Assembly: GCA_031421635.1 (NCBI GenBank)
Contig: JANOPA010000012.1
Location: forward strand, 1 to 64,000
DNA: 64,000 nucleotides
DNA from: JAPOKJ01 sp031421635
Lineage (GTDB): Bacteria; Pseudomonadota; Gammaproteobacteria; Burkholderiales; Burkholderiaceae_E
Direction: 5' to 3'
The notes beneath the pieces were generated by a model. The model ran no database searches and was not told the DNA's origin. It worked only from the letters and a program-made list of their open reading frames with translations. Of the stretch, positions 54,038-62,691 are shown piece after piece (the stretch's first letter is position 1; each line of letters begins with the position of its first letter). The position numbers were made by a program, and so were the translations under genes.

Positions 54038-54376
54038 ATGTCCGAGAAAATTGATTTCCCATATCGAGTCGGATGCGCTGTTTTTGGGCTTTTTTTCGGA
54101 CTCCTGCTTGGCTTTTTGGTCGGCCTGGGATGTGCCGCGAGTGAGTGTTCAGTAGACCCGCTACCTGTCGCTATATTCGGCGCAAGTTTTGTTGGATCGA
54201 TCATAGGCTTCGCATTTCCAAGCAGTATTTTCTTCCTTTGGGATAGTGCTACTAGCGCTTGGTCAAAGGTATCGGAATTTTTATCGGAGAATCAAGGATC
54301 AGCGAAAATTCTTGAGTACTTGTCCGTCATTGGGGTACTCCTGACGATGGCCGTAATCTTGCTCACGAGGGGATAA
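54038..54376 (+). CDS. small unrecognised membrane protein
   Basis: This 112-residue protein has about three hydrophobic segments: VFGLFFGLLLGFLVGLGC near residues 14-32, VAIFGASFVGSIIGFAFPSSIFFLW near 44-68, and VIGVLLTMAVILL near 97-109. A polar stretch (residues 69-95) lies between the second and third. I do not recognise a family. It is on its own between proC and the convergent apbE gene and looks like an accessory gene by its AT-richer composition. It might not be expressed. Confidence 0.5.
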   Translation: MSEKIDFPYRVGCAVFGLFFGLLLGFLVGLGCAASECSVDPLPVAIFGASFVGSIIGFAFPSSIFFLWDSATSAWSKVSEFLSENQGSAKILEYLSVIGVLLTMAVILLTRG

Positions 54377-54408
54377 ATTAAAAATCCTCAAAAAGGTCGA
54401 CGCACTCC

Positions 54409-55518
54409 CTAGCTCGACACATTCGACCAAACGGTCCCAGTTTTGTCGGCCAAGATCACCTCCACACCCCAAAACTGGCAAAGGACTTTCGATCGATCAA
54501 CCCATTGATCAAAACCAGTGCTCTTCGATGCCTCCATAAAAAACACCTTGGTCAATGAATCCGCCAAGGCACAAGACTCCGCCACCACACTGACACTCGC
54601 GGCCAAGCCAGGCGAGGCACCGGTATTGGGATCGAAAATATGATGGTAACGATGATCGCGCGTAAAGCTCATCTGCGCGTCACTTGAGGTGGCGAGGCTT
54701 TGCGCCAAACCGGGATTACGACCCTGAAGATTCACCGTGGCCAGCAGTTCATTGTCCCGGCGGGGGTGGGCAACACCAATATCGTTCGCCTTGCCGAGAG
54801 AACTCCACTCACCAAGATCCAAAAGTGCATGCTCGATCCCCTTCGCCTTCAACGTCATTCGAGCTTGATCGCAAGCGTAGCCTTGAGCGATGCCATTCAG
54901 GGTCAGGCCCATGCCAGGTCGCTTGAAACGCACCTGCTCTTCGCTCACCTCAAGATCCTGCCAGGCCACCAAGGATTGTGCTTGCCTTAGCTCGCTGGCG
55001 CCTGGCAAGCGATTCTCAAGGCTGGTCTGGCGCCACAGTCTCCACAGGGGCTGCACGGTGATATCGAACGCCCCTGCACTCTGCTTTGATACCGACTGCG
55101 CGAGTCGCAAAACTGCCAATAAATCCGGATCTGGTTTTTGCAAGTAGCCTGAGCGGTTTAGCTGGCTCACTGCGCTGTCCTGAAGGAACAAGCTCATCAC
55201 GGATTCAATATGACGCAAACGGCCAATGGCAGCCTCCAGAGCGCGCTCCAGGAGGTTTTTGTCCGCATGCGATGCACTGATGCTCAACTGCGTACCAAAC
55301 CCGACCATGAAGCGCTCTTGCGTGACCAGTGCTGTGGACCAAGCACCCGCGCCAGCTTGGTTTGAAGCGCTTGATAACTGGGTGAGGCCGACAGCGCCCA
55401 GGCCCATACCGAGACCCATCGAACTTTGCAAGAAATGGCGACGCAACGCTTTCGTCCGCTGCATGCTACTCAGTTTCGTAGTCATCCCGCTAGCACTCGT
55501 CCCCTTAACACTCATCAT
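54409..55518 (-). CDS. apbE: FAD:protein FMN transferase
   Basis: This enzyme attaches FMN covalently to a threonine of target flavoproteins such as NosR and RnfG/NqrC-type proteins. The 369-residue protein has a Tat-like RRHFLQSS motif with a hydrophobic region, so it is probably exported. The ApbE domain includes FGTQLSIS, SAGAFDITVQPLW, GLTLNGIAQGYACDQ and FDPNTGASPG near the magnesium site. Its start overlaps the nosR-like stop by 4 bp, which strongly suggests that the upstream gene product is its substrate. Confidence 0.92.
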   Translation of the reverse strand: MMSVKGTSASGMTTKLSSMQRTKALRRHFLQSSMGLGMGLGAVGLTQLSSASNQAGAGAWSTALVTQERFMVGFGTQLSISASHADKNLLERALEAAIGRLRHIESVMSLFLQDSAVSQLNRSGYLQKPDPDLLAVLRLAQSVSKQSAGAFDITVQPLWRLWRQTSLENRLPGASELRQAQSLVAWQDLEVSEEQVRFKRPGMGLTLNGIAQGYACDQARMTLKAKGIEHALLDLGEWSSLGKANDIGVAHPRRDNELLATVNLQGRNPGLAQSLATSSDAQMSFTRDHRYHHIFDPNTGASPGLAASVSVVAESCALADSLTKVFFMEASKSTGFDQWVDRSKVLCQFWGVEVILADKTGTVWSNVSS

Positions 55519-57986
55519 TTACCCCTGACTCTTGAAACGGAAGGAGCGGTGAAGTTAGCCGACGAAGCGGCCGCAAGCAAGGGCTGCGGCACAATCGGGA
55601 TCACGACTCTCTGCAAACGGCGCTTCTCACCAATCAATGGTGCGCACAACTCATCACTATCGTGAATTTCAACACAGTCCAGACATTGGAAACATTCTTG
55701 ATAATCGACTTTACCCTTGGGCTCAATCGCCTGATACTCGCAGCGATGACGACAAGTCTGACAGGGTGTTCCACATTCGCTGCGGCGGGGAATCCAATTG
55801 AAGATTCGCACTTTCCCCATGATCGCGAGCGCGGCACCGAGCGGGCAAATATAGCGACAATAGCCGCGATACACCAGCACACTGAGCGCTAAGGAGGCCA
55901 CAGCCCATAACACGTAGGGCCAGCCGCGCACAAAATACAAACTGATCGACGTCTTGAAGGGCTCGACCTCCGCCGCTGTACTCGTCCACTGCGGCACGAA
56001 CAGCGCAGTGCCCATGACGAAAGCCAGCACGACATATTTGATCCATTTAAGTCGCGCATCCACGCGAGTATGAAAACGCCAACCCTCGAAGCCAGTTAAC
56101 TTGACTACTTTGCTGATTAATTCTTGCAGAGCCCCGAACGGACAAAGCCATCCACAAAAAGTTCCTCGTCCCCAGATGAAAAGACTCGCAATGACAAACA
56201 CCCAGAGGGTAAGCGACATGGGATCAAAGAGTAAAAACTCCAGGCCGTTACCGGTCATCAAGGACTCAATCACACCAGTGACATTAACAATCGAAAGTTG
56301 GCCCTGCCCATACCAACCAATGAAACCCAAGGTAAAGATCAGAAAGACCACCCGGAACCATTCCAAGCGTCGCCCAGAATGGACTCCAGAGAGTTTTCCC
56401 ACCCATCCCTGCTCGCTTTGTTTTCCCAGCTTGCCGCGGTTGGCTTGCTTCACCAACCAACGCTGACCTAATAAGGCGGCACTCAACACCAACAAGCCCA
56501 GAATCAAAACAATGACATTACTGCTTTGATTTCGCCAGGCATTTTTCCAAGCTGCCTCGGGCACGGGTGCAGGGACTACATACTGCTTGGGAATATCGTA
56601 ATTGAAGGGATACAAGCCTTCGAAATTTTGTCGATTAAAGATGCCATAGGTACGCTTGACCCGGTAGCGAAACTCCAGTGATCTGGCGGGATCGAGCCCG
56701 GCATACCCAGCGACTTGAACTACTTTGGCATTGCTGCGATCAAAGCCCGGCGGCAATTTAAGGGCATGGTCATACACAAAATCCTTGAGCTCAATTTCAC
56801 TCTCGCCCTGCTTTAACACCAGTCGATTCAAACCGCCAGCAATCACGAAATCGTCGCCAATAAAGGAGTACGGCCCTCTCGAAACCACGAGCAGGCTGTG
56901 CATGCCGTTTTTCAAGTTGAACTCAATTTTTTTGTAGCCAGCTTCATCGAGTAGATTGCGCCCGATCTGAGGCAGACTCAAGAGCGCGACTCGAAATTCG
57001 ATGGCGGTGTCTTCACCTTGCGCGGTCACTTGACCACTCTGCGAAGCCGCTTGGCCGCTGTGCGTATCTGTTGGTCCACTGGGTCCGGCGACTTGACCAT
57101 TTTGTCTAGCTGCGGGCGTCCCTACAAATGCCTTCTCGATGTCCTGCTGCTTGAAGGTCGCCCCTTGAATCAAGCCCGACTTCGTCAAGCCCTCCCAATC
57201 CATTGGCTCGAACACATCCATACGCAACTTGGCAAGCTTTTCAGGGTCAACCGAGCCAACGATGCCAAGTTTCGTCCCAGCAATTTTGATGGCTGCCTTC
57301 ATAATGGATTTATCCATCAGCTCAACTGTCACCGTGCCACGAGAAATGCCGCGCAATTGGGCGACGCCAGGTGGCGGCGCCTTACCTGCATTGGTGCCCA
57401 ACTGTGACTCATTCACCAATCGCATGGTTTGCTTAACAGAAAGGCCTCGGTATTGCCCGGCGAAATCTCCCATTAATTTATCGCCTAGTCCACCCACAAA
57501 CAAAGGCTCTTTATGTGAGAGCAGCCGGACATCAAGAAACTTACCCTTTGTATCAATGCTGATCAGCATGTTGATGACCTTCCCCGAGTAACCAGGCACC
57601 GGTGCAATGTCAACCGATTCAAACGCATAGCCCATCAAGACCGGTTTGCTAGAACCCGGCCCCGTCGCCGGGCCTTGCCCAAAAGGCCATACTGTTCGAC
57701 CCTGAACATCGATTGACGGAATTACATCTACCGGAGAACCAGGAGGCTTGAAGATAGGCCATATCGCGAGATTGCTGTCCCTCTCGCCAATGATCAGTGG
57801 AGCTGGGAAATACTCTTGAAGCCCGTTCTTGTCGAGTTCCCCCGCCTGCAAGGAATGGTTTGACACAGCAAGGAAAAGCAGCGCGGCGTACAACAGTGAC
57901 TCGGCGAGCATGCGCCATTTCAATGGACGGCCAAGACGCGAAATTAAACTGAGCAACCTGATAGTCTTAAGAGCCGTGATTTGCAT
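55515..57986 (-). CDS. nosR: NosR/NirI-like FMN and Fe-S membrane protein
   Basis: This 823-residue membrane protein resembles NosR, which passes electrons toward periplasmic reductases. A signal-anchor begins it, followed by a periplasmic FMN-binding domain at about residues 100-230, five or six membrane helices, and a C-terminal ferredoxin-like region. The latter has FCGWLCPFG, YCRYICPLG and CFQCLDC. The expected FMN-Thr motif (consensus S/T-G-A-T) reads SRGT with Thr218. No nosZ, nosD, nosF, nosY or nosL is in the window, so its partner may not be nitrous oxide reductase. Confidence 0.85.
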   Translation of the reverse strand: MQITALKTIRLLSLISRLGRPLKWRMLAESLLYAALLFLAVSNHSLQAGELDKNGLQEYFPAPLIIGERDSNLAIWPIFKPPGSPVDVIPSIDVQGRTVWPFGQGPATGPGSSKPVLMGYAFESVDIAPVPGYSGKVINMLISIDTKGKFLDVRLLSHKEPLFVGGLGDKLMGDFAGQYRGLSVKQTMRLVNESQLGTNAGKAPPPGVAQLRGISRGTVTVELMDKSIMKAAIKIAGTKLGIVGSVDPEKLAKLRMDVFEPMDWEGLTKSGLIQGATFKQQDIEKAFVGTPAARQNGQVAGPSGPTDTHSGQAASQSGQVTAQGEDTAIEFRVALLSLPQIGRNLLDEAGYKKIEFNLKNGMHSLLVVSRGPYSFIGDDFVIAGGLNRLVLKQGESEIELKDFVYDHALKLPPGFDRSNAKVVQVAGYAGLDPARSLEFRYRVKRTYGIFNRQNFEGLYPFNYDIPKQYVVPAPVPEAAWKNAWRNQSSNVIVLILGLLVLSAALLGQRWLVKQANRGKLGKQSEQGWVGKLSGVHSGRRLEWFRVVFLIFTLGFIGWYGQGQLSIVNVTGVIESLMTGNGLEFLLFDPMSLTLWVFVIASLFIWGRGTFCGWLCPFGALQELISKVVKLTGFEGWRFHTRVDARLKWIKYVVLAFVMGTALFVPQWTSTAAEVEPFKTSISLYFVRGWPYVLWAVASLALSVLVYRGYCRYICPLGAALAIMGKVRIFNWIPRRSECGTPCQTCRHRCEYQAIEPKGKVDYQECFQCLDCVEIHDSDELCAPLIGEKRRLQRVVIPIVPQPLLAAASSANFTAPSVSRVRGK

Positions 57987-58003
57987 GGCCGAATATTAGC
58001 GAA

Positions 58004-58909
58004 CTAAAACCAGTGCGATGCACAAAGACCTACAAAAACGACAGCCCCAAACCAACTATTATGGTTAAAAGCCTTGAAACATCCCTCGGGGTGACGTTTA
58101 CGAATTAGCCACAGGTGATAGCAGGCGATGCCTCCAGCAATCATCAAACTAAGAAAGTACAGGTCATCAAGATCGGCCAACTCACCGACCAACGCCATGA
58201 GAAGTAAAGTTGCCGTATAGAAAAACGCTACGGCCAGAATATCAAAGCGACCAAAAGTGATGGCGGCCGTCTTGATACCGATCTTGAGATCATCCTCCCG
58301 ATCAACCATGGCGTACTCCGTGTCATAGGCTAGAGCCCAGCAAACATTTGCCGCGAGCATTACCCAGGCGACTAAGGGAATCTCGCCTTGCACCTCCGCA
58401 AAGGCCATCGGTATTCCAAAACCAAAGGCAATGCCCAGGTAGGCCTGAGGCAGTGCGAAAAAGCGCTTCGTAAAAGGGTAGGTCACGGCCAAGAACACCG
58501 CCACCAGGGCCAAAGCCCAAGTCAGCCCTCTAAAGGGTATCAGGAGCACAGCCGCCAGCGCGCAAAGAACGGCAAAAAGTACCAGCGCCTCTTTGCCCGA
58601 CACTAACCCGGCCGTCAATGGTCGATTCTTGGTTCTGGCGACATGCTTGTCAAAGTTTCGATCAGCATAGTCATTGATTACGCATCCCGCTGAACGCATC
58701 AGCAAGGTGCCCAGTGAGAAAGCGAAAAGGTCATAGCCAGAGGGCTCACCGGCCGATGCGACCATTAGCGCCCAAAGGGTTGGCCAAAGCAAAAGCAATG
58801 TCCCAATGGGCTTATTGAGCCGCATAAGCCGACCATAAAGTCGCCAGCGCGCTTCCGGCTTTGGCGAAGGCACAGGCACAGGCTGCGCAGCGCTCTCTTG
58901 TTTAGACAT
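58004..58909 (-). CDS. ubiA: 4-hydroxybenzoate octaprenyltransferase
   Basis: This membrane prenyltransferase joins the polyprenyl chain to 4-hydroxybenzoate in ubiquinone synthesis. The 301-residue protein has about nine helices and the two Asp-rich motifs: NDYADRNFD (first) and DTEYAMVDREDD (second). The NRPLTAGLVS stretch follows the first, as expected. It begins 1 bp after the kynU stop region and the two genes run in the same direction. Confidence 0.95.
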   Translation of the reverse strand: MSKQESAAQPVPVPSPKPEARWRLYGRLMRLNKPIGTLLLLWPTLWALMVASAGEPSGYDLFAFSLGTLLMRSAGCVINDYADRNFDKHVARTKNRPLTAGLVSGKEALVLFAVLCALAAVLLIPFRGLTWALALVAVFLAVTYPFTKRFFALPQAYLGIAFGFGIPMAFAEVQGEIPLVAWVMLAANVCWALAYDTEYAMVDREDDLKIGIKTAAITFGRFDILAVAFFYTATLLLMALVGELADLDDLYFLSLMIAGGIACYHLWLIRKRHPEGCFKAFNHNSWFGAVVFVGLCASHWF

Positions 58910-58910
58910 C

Positions 58911-60149
58911 CTAGGTCACAGCTTTTTGGTGTAGATACTCGGGCCGATCCCACAGCCGACCTTGCATAACCACTTTCAGAATATTCACAGCCTCCCATAA
59001 GTCGACAAAACGAACATACAGTGGCGCAAAACCAAAGCGCAAAATATCCGGTGTTCGGAAGTCGCCGATCACGCCTCGGGCAATGACCGCCTGCATAATG
59101 GCATAGCCCTGAGGATGGGTTAACGCGACTTGACTACCTCTGTCTTGGGCCGCTCTCGGTGAAGCGAGACCAAACTCAAATTCGGCTAAATGCTCGTCAA
59201 TCAAGCGAATGAAAAAGTCTCCCAAGGCCATGCTCTTAGCGCGTACTGCACTTAAACTCACGCCATCGTAAGCTTCCAAAGCCTTCTCAAAGGCCAGTAG
59301 GCCAAGTTGCGAAGCGGTACCTACCAACATTTGATCGATACCAGGATGGGGCTCGTACTCATGCGTAAACGCAAAAGGCGCCTTATGGCCATGCCAGCCT
59401 TGTAAGGGTTGTTGGATTGTCGCCAAGAGATCTTCGCGCACATATACAAAGGCAGGCGCTCCGGGGCCGCCATTGAGGTATTTGTAGCCGCACCCGACCG
59501 CGAAATCTACATTGCATTCATTGAGGCGAACATCGAGTACGCCCGCACTGTGGGCTAGATCCCAGATGACGAGCCCACCTTGGGCTTGGGTCTGGGCGCT
59601 CACGTCGGCCATATCGTAAATACGACCGGTTTTGTAATTCACTTGGGTTAGCTGAACCAGTGCAAGATCGGAGCCTGCAGCCCGAATCGCTGCGACGACC
59701 TCCGCTTGCTCGGCAAACACCACATCAACCCCAAACTGTTCGGCGACGCTGGCAACAATGTAGGCATCCGTTGGAAAATTGCCTCGCTCGCAGATCATCG
59801 TCTTGCGGTTCGGACGCAGCTTCAAGGCAGCCACCAACGCTTTATAGAGATTCACCGATGTGGAGTCGCAAGCCACCACTTCGTGCGCTTTAGCCCCAAT
59901 GATTCGAGCAATCTTTTGACCCACACGTAGCGGAGCCGGATACCAATCGGCATCATTCCAAGAGCGAATTAGGCCGACACCCCACTCTATTTGAATGGCC
60001 TGTTGGACTCGTTCGGCAACACCTTTGGGCAGAGCCCCTAAGGAGTTTCCGTCAAGATAAATAACACCCTCAGGTAGAAAAAAACGTTCTCTTAAAGGCG
60101 CGAGTAGATCGTTCTGGTCGAGCGCTTGGGCCGAAGATTTGGACTGCAT
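58911..60149 (-). CDS. kynU: kynureninase
   Basis: This PLP enzyme cleaves kynurenine to anthranilate and alanine. The 412-residue protein has the opening FFLPEGVIYLDGNSLGALP, CDSTSVNLYKAL, VIWDLAHSAGVLDV with the cofactor-binding aspartate, and GYKYLNGGPGAPAFVYV with the PLP lysine. The C-terminal RFGFAPLYVRFVDLWEAV is typical. The kynA and kynB genes are not adjacent. It is placed directly upstream of ubiA. Confidence 0.95.
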   Translation of the reverse strand: MQSKSSAQALDQNDLLAPLRERFFLPEGVIYLDGNSLGALPKGVAERVQQAIQIEWGVGLIRSWNDADWYPAPLRVGQKIARIIGAKAHEVVACDSTSVNLYKALVAALKLRPNRKTMICERGNFPTDAYIVASVAEQFGVDVVFAEQAEVVAAIRAAGSDLALVQLTQVNYKTGRIYDMADVSAQTQAQGGLVIWDLAHSAGVLDVRLNECNVDFAVGCGYKYLNGGPGAPAFVYVREDLLATIQQPLQGWHGHKAPFAFTHEYEPHPGIDQMLVGTASQLGLLAFEKALEAYDGVSLSAVRAKSMALGDFFIRLIDEHLAEFEFGLASPRAAQDRGSQVALTHPQGYAIMQAVIARGVIGDFRTPDILRFGFAPLYVRFVDLWEAVNILKVVMQGRLWDRPEYLHQKAVT

Positions 60150-60304
60150 CTTTAAAGACTCGTGAAAAAACCAATTATTGAATGAAGGCCTGCTAGATCA
60201 AGTGGGTCCCAAGAAGTTGGAATCCCCCTTCGAGAGATTGGCCTGCAACTCTGATGCGACTAGTTCATCGACCATCAATGGATTATCAACCACTTCAAAC
60301 AAAA

Positions 60305-60342
60305 ACAAAAAACCCGGCATCTCGCGAGACCGGGTTTTTTTT
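60305..60342. terminator. rho-independent terminator (bidirectional)
   Basis: The stem AAAACCCGG (60309-60317) / CCGGGTTTT (60330-60338) encloses a loop that includes the palindrome TCTCGCGAGA. A T-run follows on the plus strand, and an A-run precedes, so it also gives a U-tract on the minus strand. It lies 37 bp past the stop of the leftward ComEA-like gene and is its likely terminator. Confidence 0.85.
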
Positions 60343-60378
60343 GGAGAGGCTTTGGAGCCACCCCAGGCAAGAGTCAGA

Positions 60379-61026
60379 TTACTGCTTCTTGTCTTCTTTT
60401 TTATCGTCTTTCTTTTCGGCCTTAGCAGCAGGCTTGTCGTCAGACTTTTTGCTGTCTTTCTTAGCATCAGCTTTTGCATCAGCCTTAGCATCCGCTTTAG
60501 GAGCATCAGCTTTTGGTGCGTCTTTCTTGGCATCTTTCTTGGCATCGGCTTTGGCGTCAGCTTTAGGAGCGTCTTTCTTGGCATCGGCCTTAGCGTCAGC
60601 CTTAGGAGCGTCTTTTTTGGCATCGGCTTTAGCGTCAGCTTTAGGAGCGTCTTTCTTGGCATCTGCTTTTGGCACAGCCTTAGGAGCATCCTTAGCGCCA
60701 GCATCGGCTTTAGGAGCCTCTTTCTTAGCGTCAGCCTTGGCTTCTGCTTTAGGGGCACCAGCGGCGCCTATTGCCAAACCAGCCGCAGCCATTTTCTTGA
60801 CGTTTTCTTCGCCAATACCTTTAACGCGAGTCTCAAGGTCTTTCATGTCCTTGAAGTTGCCTTTCTTGCGCTCTTCAAGAATACGACCGGCCAGGACCGG
60901 ACCAATACCACTCACCGCTTCAAGTTCAGCCTGAGTTGCTTTGTTCGCATCCACCGCGAAGGCCAGCCCCATCGAGCCAAAGAACAAAGTCACCGCAGTA
61001 AACAGGGACCAAAACAATTTTTTCAT
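60379..61026 (-). CDS. ComEA-like helix-hairpin-helix protein with Lys/Ala-rich repeat tail
   Basis: This 215-residue exported protein has a signal peptide ending near AFA (residue 24). A helix-hairpin-helix DNA-binding domain follows (about 27-80: ANKATQAELEAVSGIGPVLAGRI and VKGIGEEN). Residues 90-215 form a low-complexity tail dominated by Lys, Ala, Asp and Pro, with three perfect copies of a 13-residue unit (KADAKKDAPKADA) at 120-158. ComEA-type proteins bind incoming DNA in the periplasm during transformation. The tail resembles histone-H1-like tails and may add non-specific DNA or cell-wall binding. Overlapping long frames on the other strand are by-products of the repeats. Confidence 0.85.
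   Translation of the reverse strand: MKKLFWSLFTAVTLFFGSMGLAFAVDANKATQAELEAVSGIGPVLAGRILEERKKGNFKDMKDLETRVKGIGEENVKKMAAAGLAIGAAGAPKAEAKADAKKEAPKADAGAKDAPKAVPKADAKKDAPKADAKADAKKDAPKADAKADAKKDAPKADAKADAKKDAKKDAPKADAPKADAKADAKADAKKDSKKSDDKPAAKAEKKDDKKEDKKQ
60553..60669. repeat. 39-bp tandem repeats in the ComEA-like gene
   Basis: Three consecutive 39-bp units encode identical 13-residue repeats, differing at a few third positions, and a fourth partial unit follows toward the 3' end. Copy number may vary by slippage or recombination. The frame is kept because the unit is a multiple of three. Confidence 0.8.
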
Positions 61027-61130
61027 CTCTCACTCCAAAAAAGGGATTTCTCCAGTAAGCAATGCGCTCACGGTGCAAAGAACGAACCTCAAGCGACAAT
61101 GGTTGACAACCCAACGTCTCATTTGCCAAT

Positions 61131-62225
61131 CTAAAGGCGTCTAGGGGGATAACTGTCCCATTGATTGCACCCCGGGCAGCGCCAAAAGTACTGTTTCGCC
61201 TGAAACCCGCAATGTTTGCAGGTGTACCGGGCCTTTGGCTCAGCATGGGTTGCGACTAATGACTTGAGCCAAGCCTGATCGCTTTGTCCGGCTTTCAGCA
61301 TTTGATGCAAGGCACCCAAGGACGCTGATTTCTGAACCAAGGGGCGTGCCCAGAGGTCCGCTTGAGCTTGCCCCTCCTGCCCAACTCTGGCCTCGTACAG
61401 CTCCCGAAACACATCGCTTGAGAAATGTGCCTCCAAAGCTTTTTCGAGAGCAGTCATGCCGTTTCGGTCCTGCGGATCGAGCGCCAAATGGGCTTGAATC
61501 CAGGGGTCGGCAATCAACCCAAGAAACTCTGGATGGGCACTAAAGAGCGGCTCCCAGGCCTGAATGGCCGCTTGATATTGGCCTTGCTTGAAGAGCGCTT
61601 CACCACGCATCAAGGCCGGCCTGGGGTGTCCCGGCAAAGCTCGCTCTGCGGCGTCAAGGTCATTTTGCTCACATCGAAAATGACAAAGTTGCTTGGAATA
61701 ACTTTCACCGCCAAGCTTTTGTAACTCTTCGCCAAGCTCAACCGCCTGAGGCCAATCGCTGACCATTTGAGCAATGGACAACCGATGCCTCAATGCAGCT
61801 CCCGCATAGGCACTGCCCGCGAGACGATTAAAGGCGTCTTCAGAACGATCCAACAAACCCGCTTTTAAAAAATCCTGGCCCAACTCATAAAGCGCGTGAG
61901 ACTTTTCTTCCGGCTTGATGCTCGCTCGATCAAACAAATTTTGATGAACACGAATAGCTCGATCGTATTCGCCTCGGCGTCGAAAAAGGTTGCCGAGGGC
62001 AAAATGCAACTCAACGGTCTCGGGCTCGAGTCGCACCACATCCACAAAGGCATCAATAGCCTTATCGGGTTGCTCGTTCAAGAGAAAATTTAAACCCTTG
62101 AAGTAGGCCTCAGGAAGTTGCCCCTTGGAAGGCTGCTGATCTGATTTCCGATCCAGCCGGGATGCAAACCAACCCAGAGCAAAGAAAAGCGGGAGAACGA
62201 GTAGCCACCAAATTTCAAAATTCAT
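61131..62225 (-). CDS. lapB: LPS assembly protein LapB
   Basis: This inner-membrane protein controls LpxC turnover and so lipopolysaccharide synthesis. The 364-residue protein has an N-terminal membrane anchor (WWLLVLPLFFALGWFASRLDRK), about nine TPR repeats, and a C-terminal rubredoxin-like zinc or iron site made of CKHCG and CPGCNQWDSY. It is 63 bp downstream of lapA. The gene order rpsA-ihfB-lapA-lapB is conserved in many gamma- and betaproteobacteria. Confidence 0.94.
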   Translation of the reverse strand: MNFEIWWLLVLPLFFALGWFASRLDRKSDQQPSKGQLPEAYFKGLNFLLNEQPDKAIDAFVDVVRLEPETVELHFALGNLFRRRGEYDRAIRVHQNLFDRASIKPEEKSHALYELGQDFLKAGLLDRSEDAFNRLAGSAYAGAALRHRLSIAQMVSDWPQAVELGEELQKLGGESYSKQLCHFRCEQNDLDAAERALPGHPRPALMRGEALFKQGQYQAAIQAWEPLFSAHPEFLGLIADPWIQAHLALDPQDRNGMTALEKALEAHFSSDVFRELYEARVGQEGQAQADLWARPLVQKSASLGALHQMLKAGQSDQAWLKSLVATHAEPKARYTCKHCGFQAKQYFWRCPGCNQWDSYPPRRL

Positions 62226-62288
62226 TCGGCACAGCCCACTCTTGAATACCCTTCTCTTGAATACTTTAGAAATTTCAAAGAGCTGGCT

Positions 62289-62624
62289 TCAAAAACCACC
62301 CATTGGCGGAACGGGCAAAACTGAATCGACGGTAGGAGGAGTAGTCGTATTATTGGCTGCACTAGCCTTGGCGGCCAGCTTGATATCTTTTTTGAGCTTG
62401 GCAATTTCACGTCGGCCTCTGAAATAGGCAGGGATGACCGACAACAAACCGACCACGACACCGGCCACAAAAAAGACCAGCAAATAGATGACTAAAGGGA
62501 AATTCCAAACATAGTCACCAGTAAACAAAAAGAAACGAAGTTCGGTAGGAGCCGTGTTCTTTATCGCAAAACCTAAGGCGAGTACGAACAGCAGACCATT
62601 AATTATCCAGGTAATTGCGCGCAT
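62289..62624 (-). CDS. lapA: LapA domain membrane protein
   Basis: This 111-residue protein has two membrane helices, as in LapA (YciS) family proteins. They are ITWIINGLLFVLALGFAIKN and FPLVIYLLVFFVAGVVVGLLSVI, followed by the basic helix RGRREIAKLKKDIKLAAK. It works with LapB in the control of lipopolysaccharide synthesis. The Ala/Thr/Pro-rich tail at the C-terminus is not conserved. It lies between ihfB and lapB. Confidence 0.9.
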   Translation of the reverse strand: MRAITWIINGLLFVLALGFAIKNTAPTELRFFLFTGDYVWNFPLVIYLLVFFVAGVVVGLLSVIPAYFRGRREIAKLKKDIKLAAKASAANNTTTPPTVDSVLPVPPMGGF

Positions 62625-62691
62625 GAGAAGTCTCCGCTATCTATTGGGTAGCGAGTCTACAGCTCGCCTACGATGAAGGCTAGACCCAGGG

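Noticed and set aside
53728..54204. A 158-codon minus-strand open frame across the proC end and the intergenic region
   Set aside because: It overlaps proC and the small membrane-protein gene and has no recognisable domain or start site.
60178..61134. A 318-codon open frame on the plus strand and a second of 226 codons (60254-60934) opposite the ComEA-like gene
   Set aside because: They consist of Ser/Phe/Leu-rich repeats that are the reverse complement of the Lys/Ala repeats. No start context or domain is present and a terminator lies inside the longer one.
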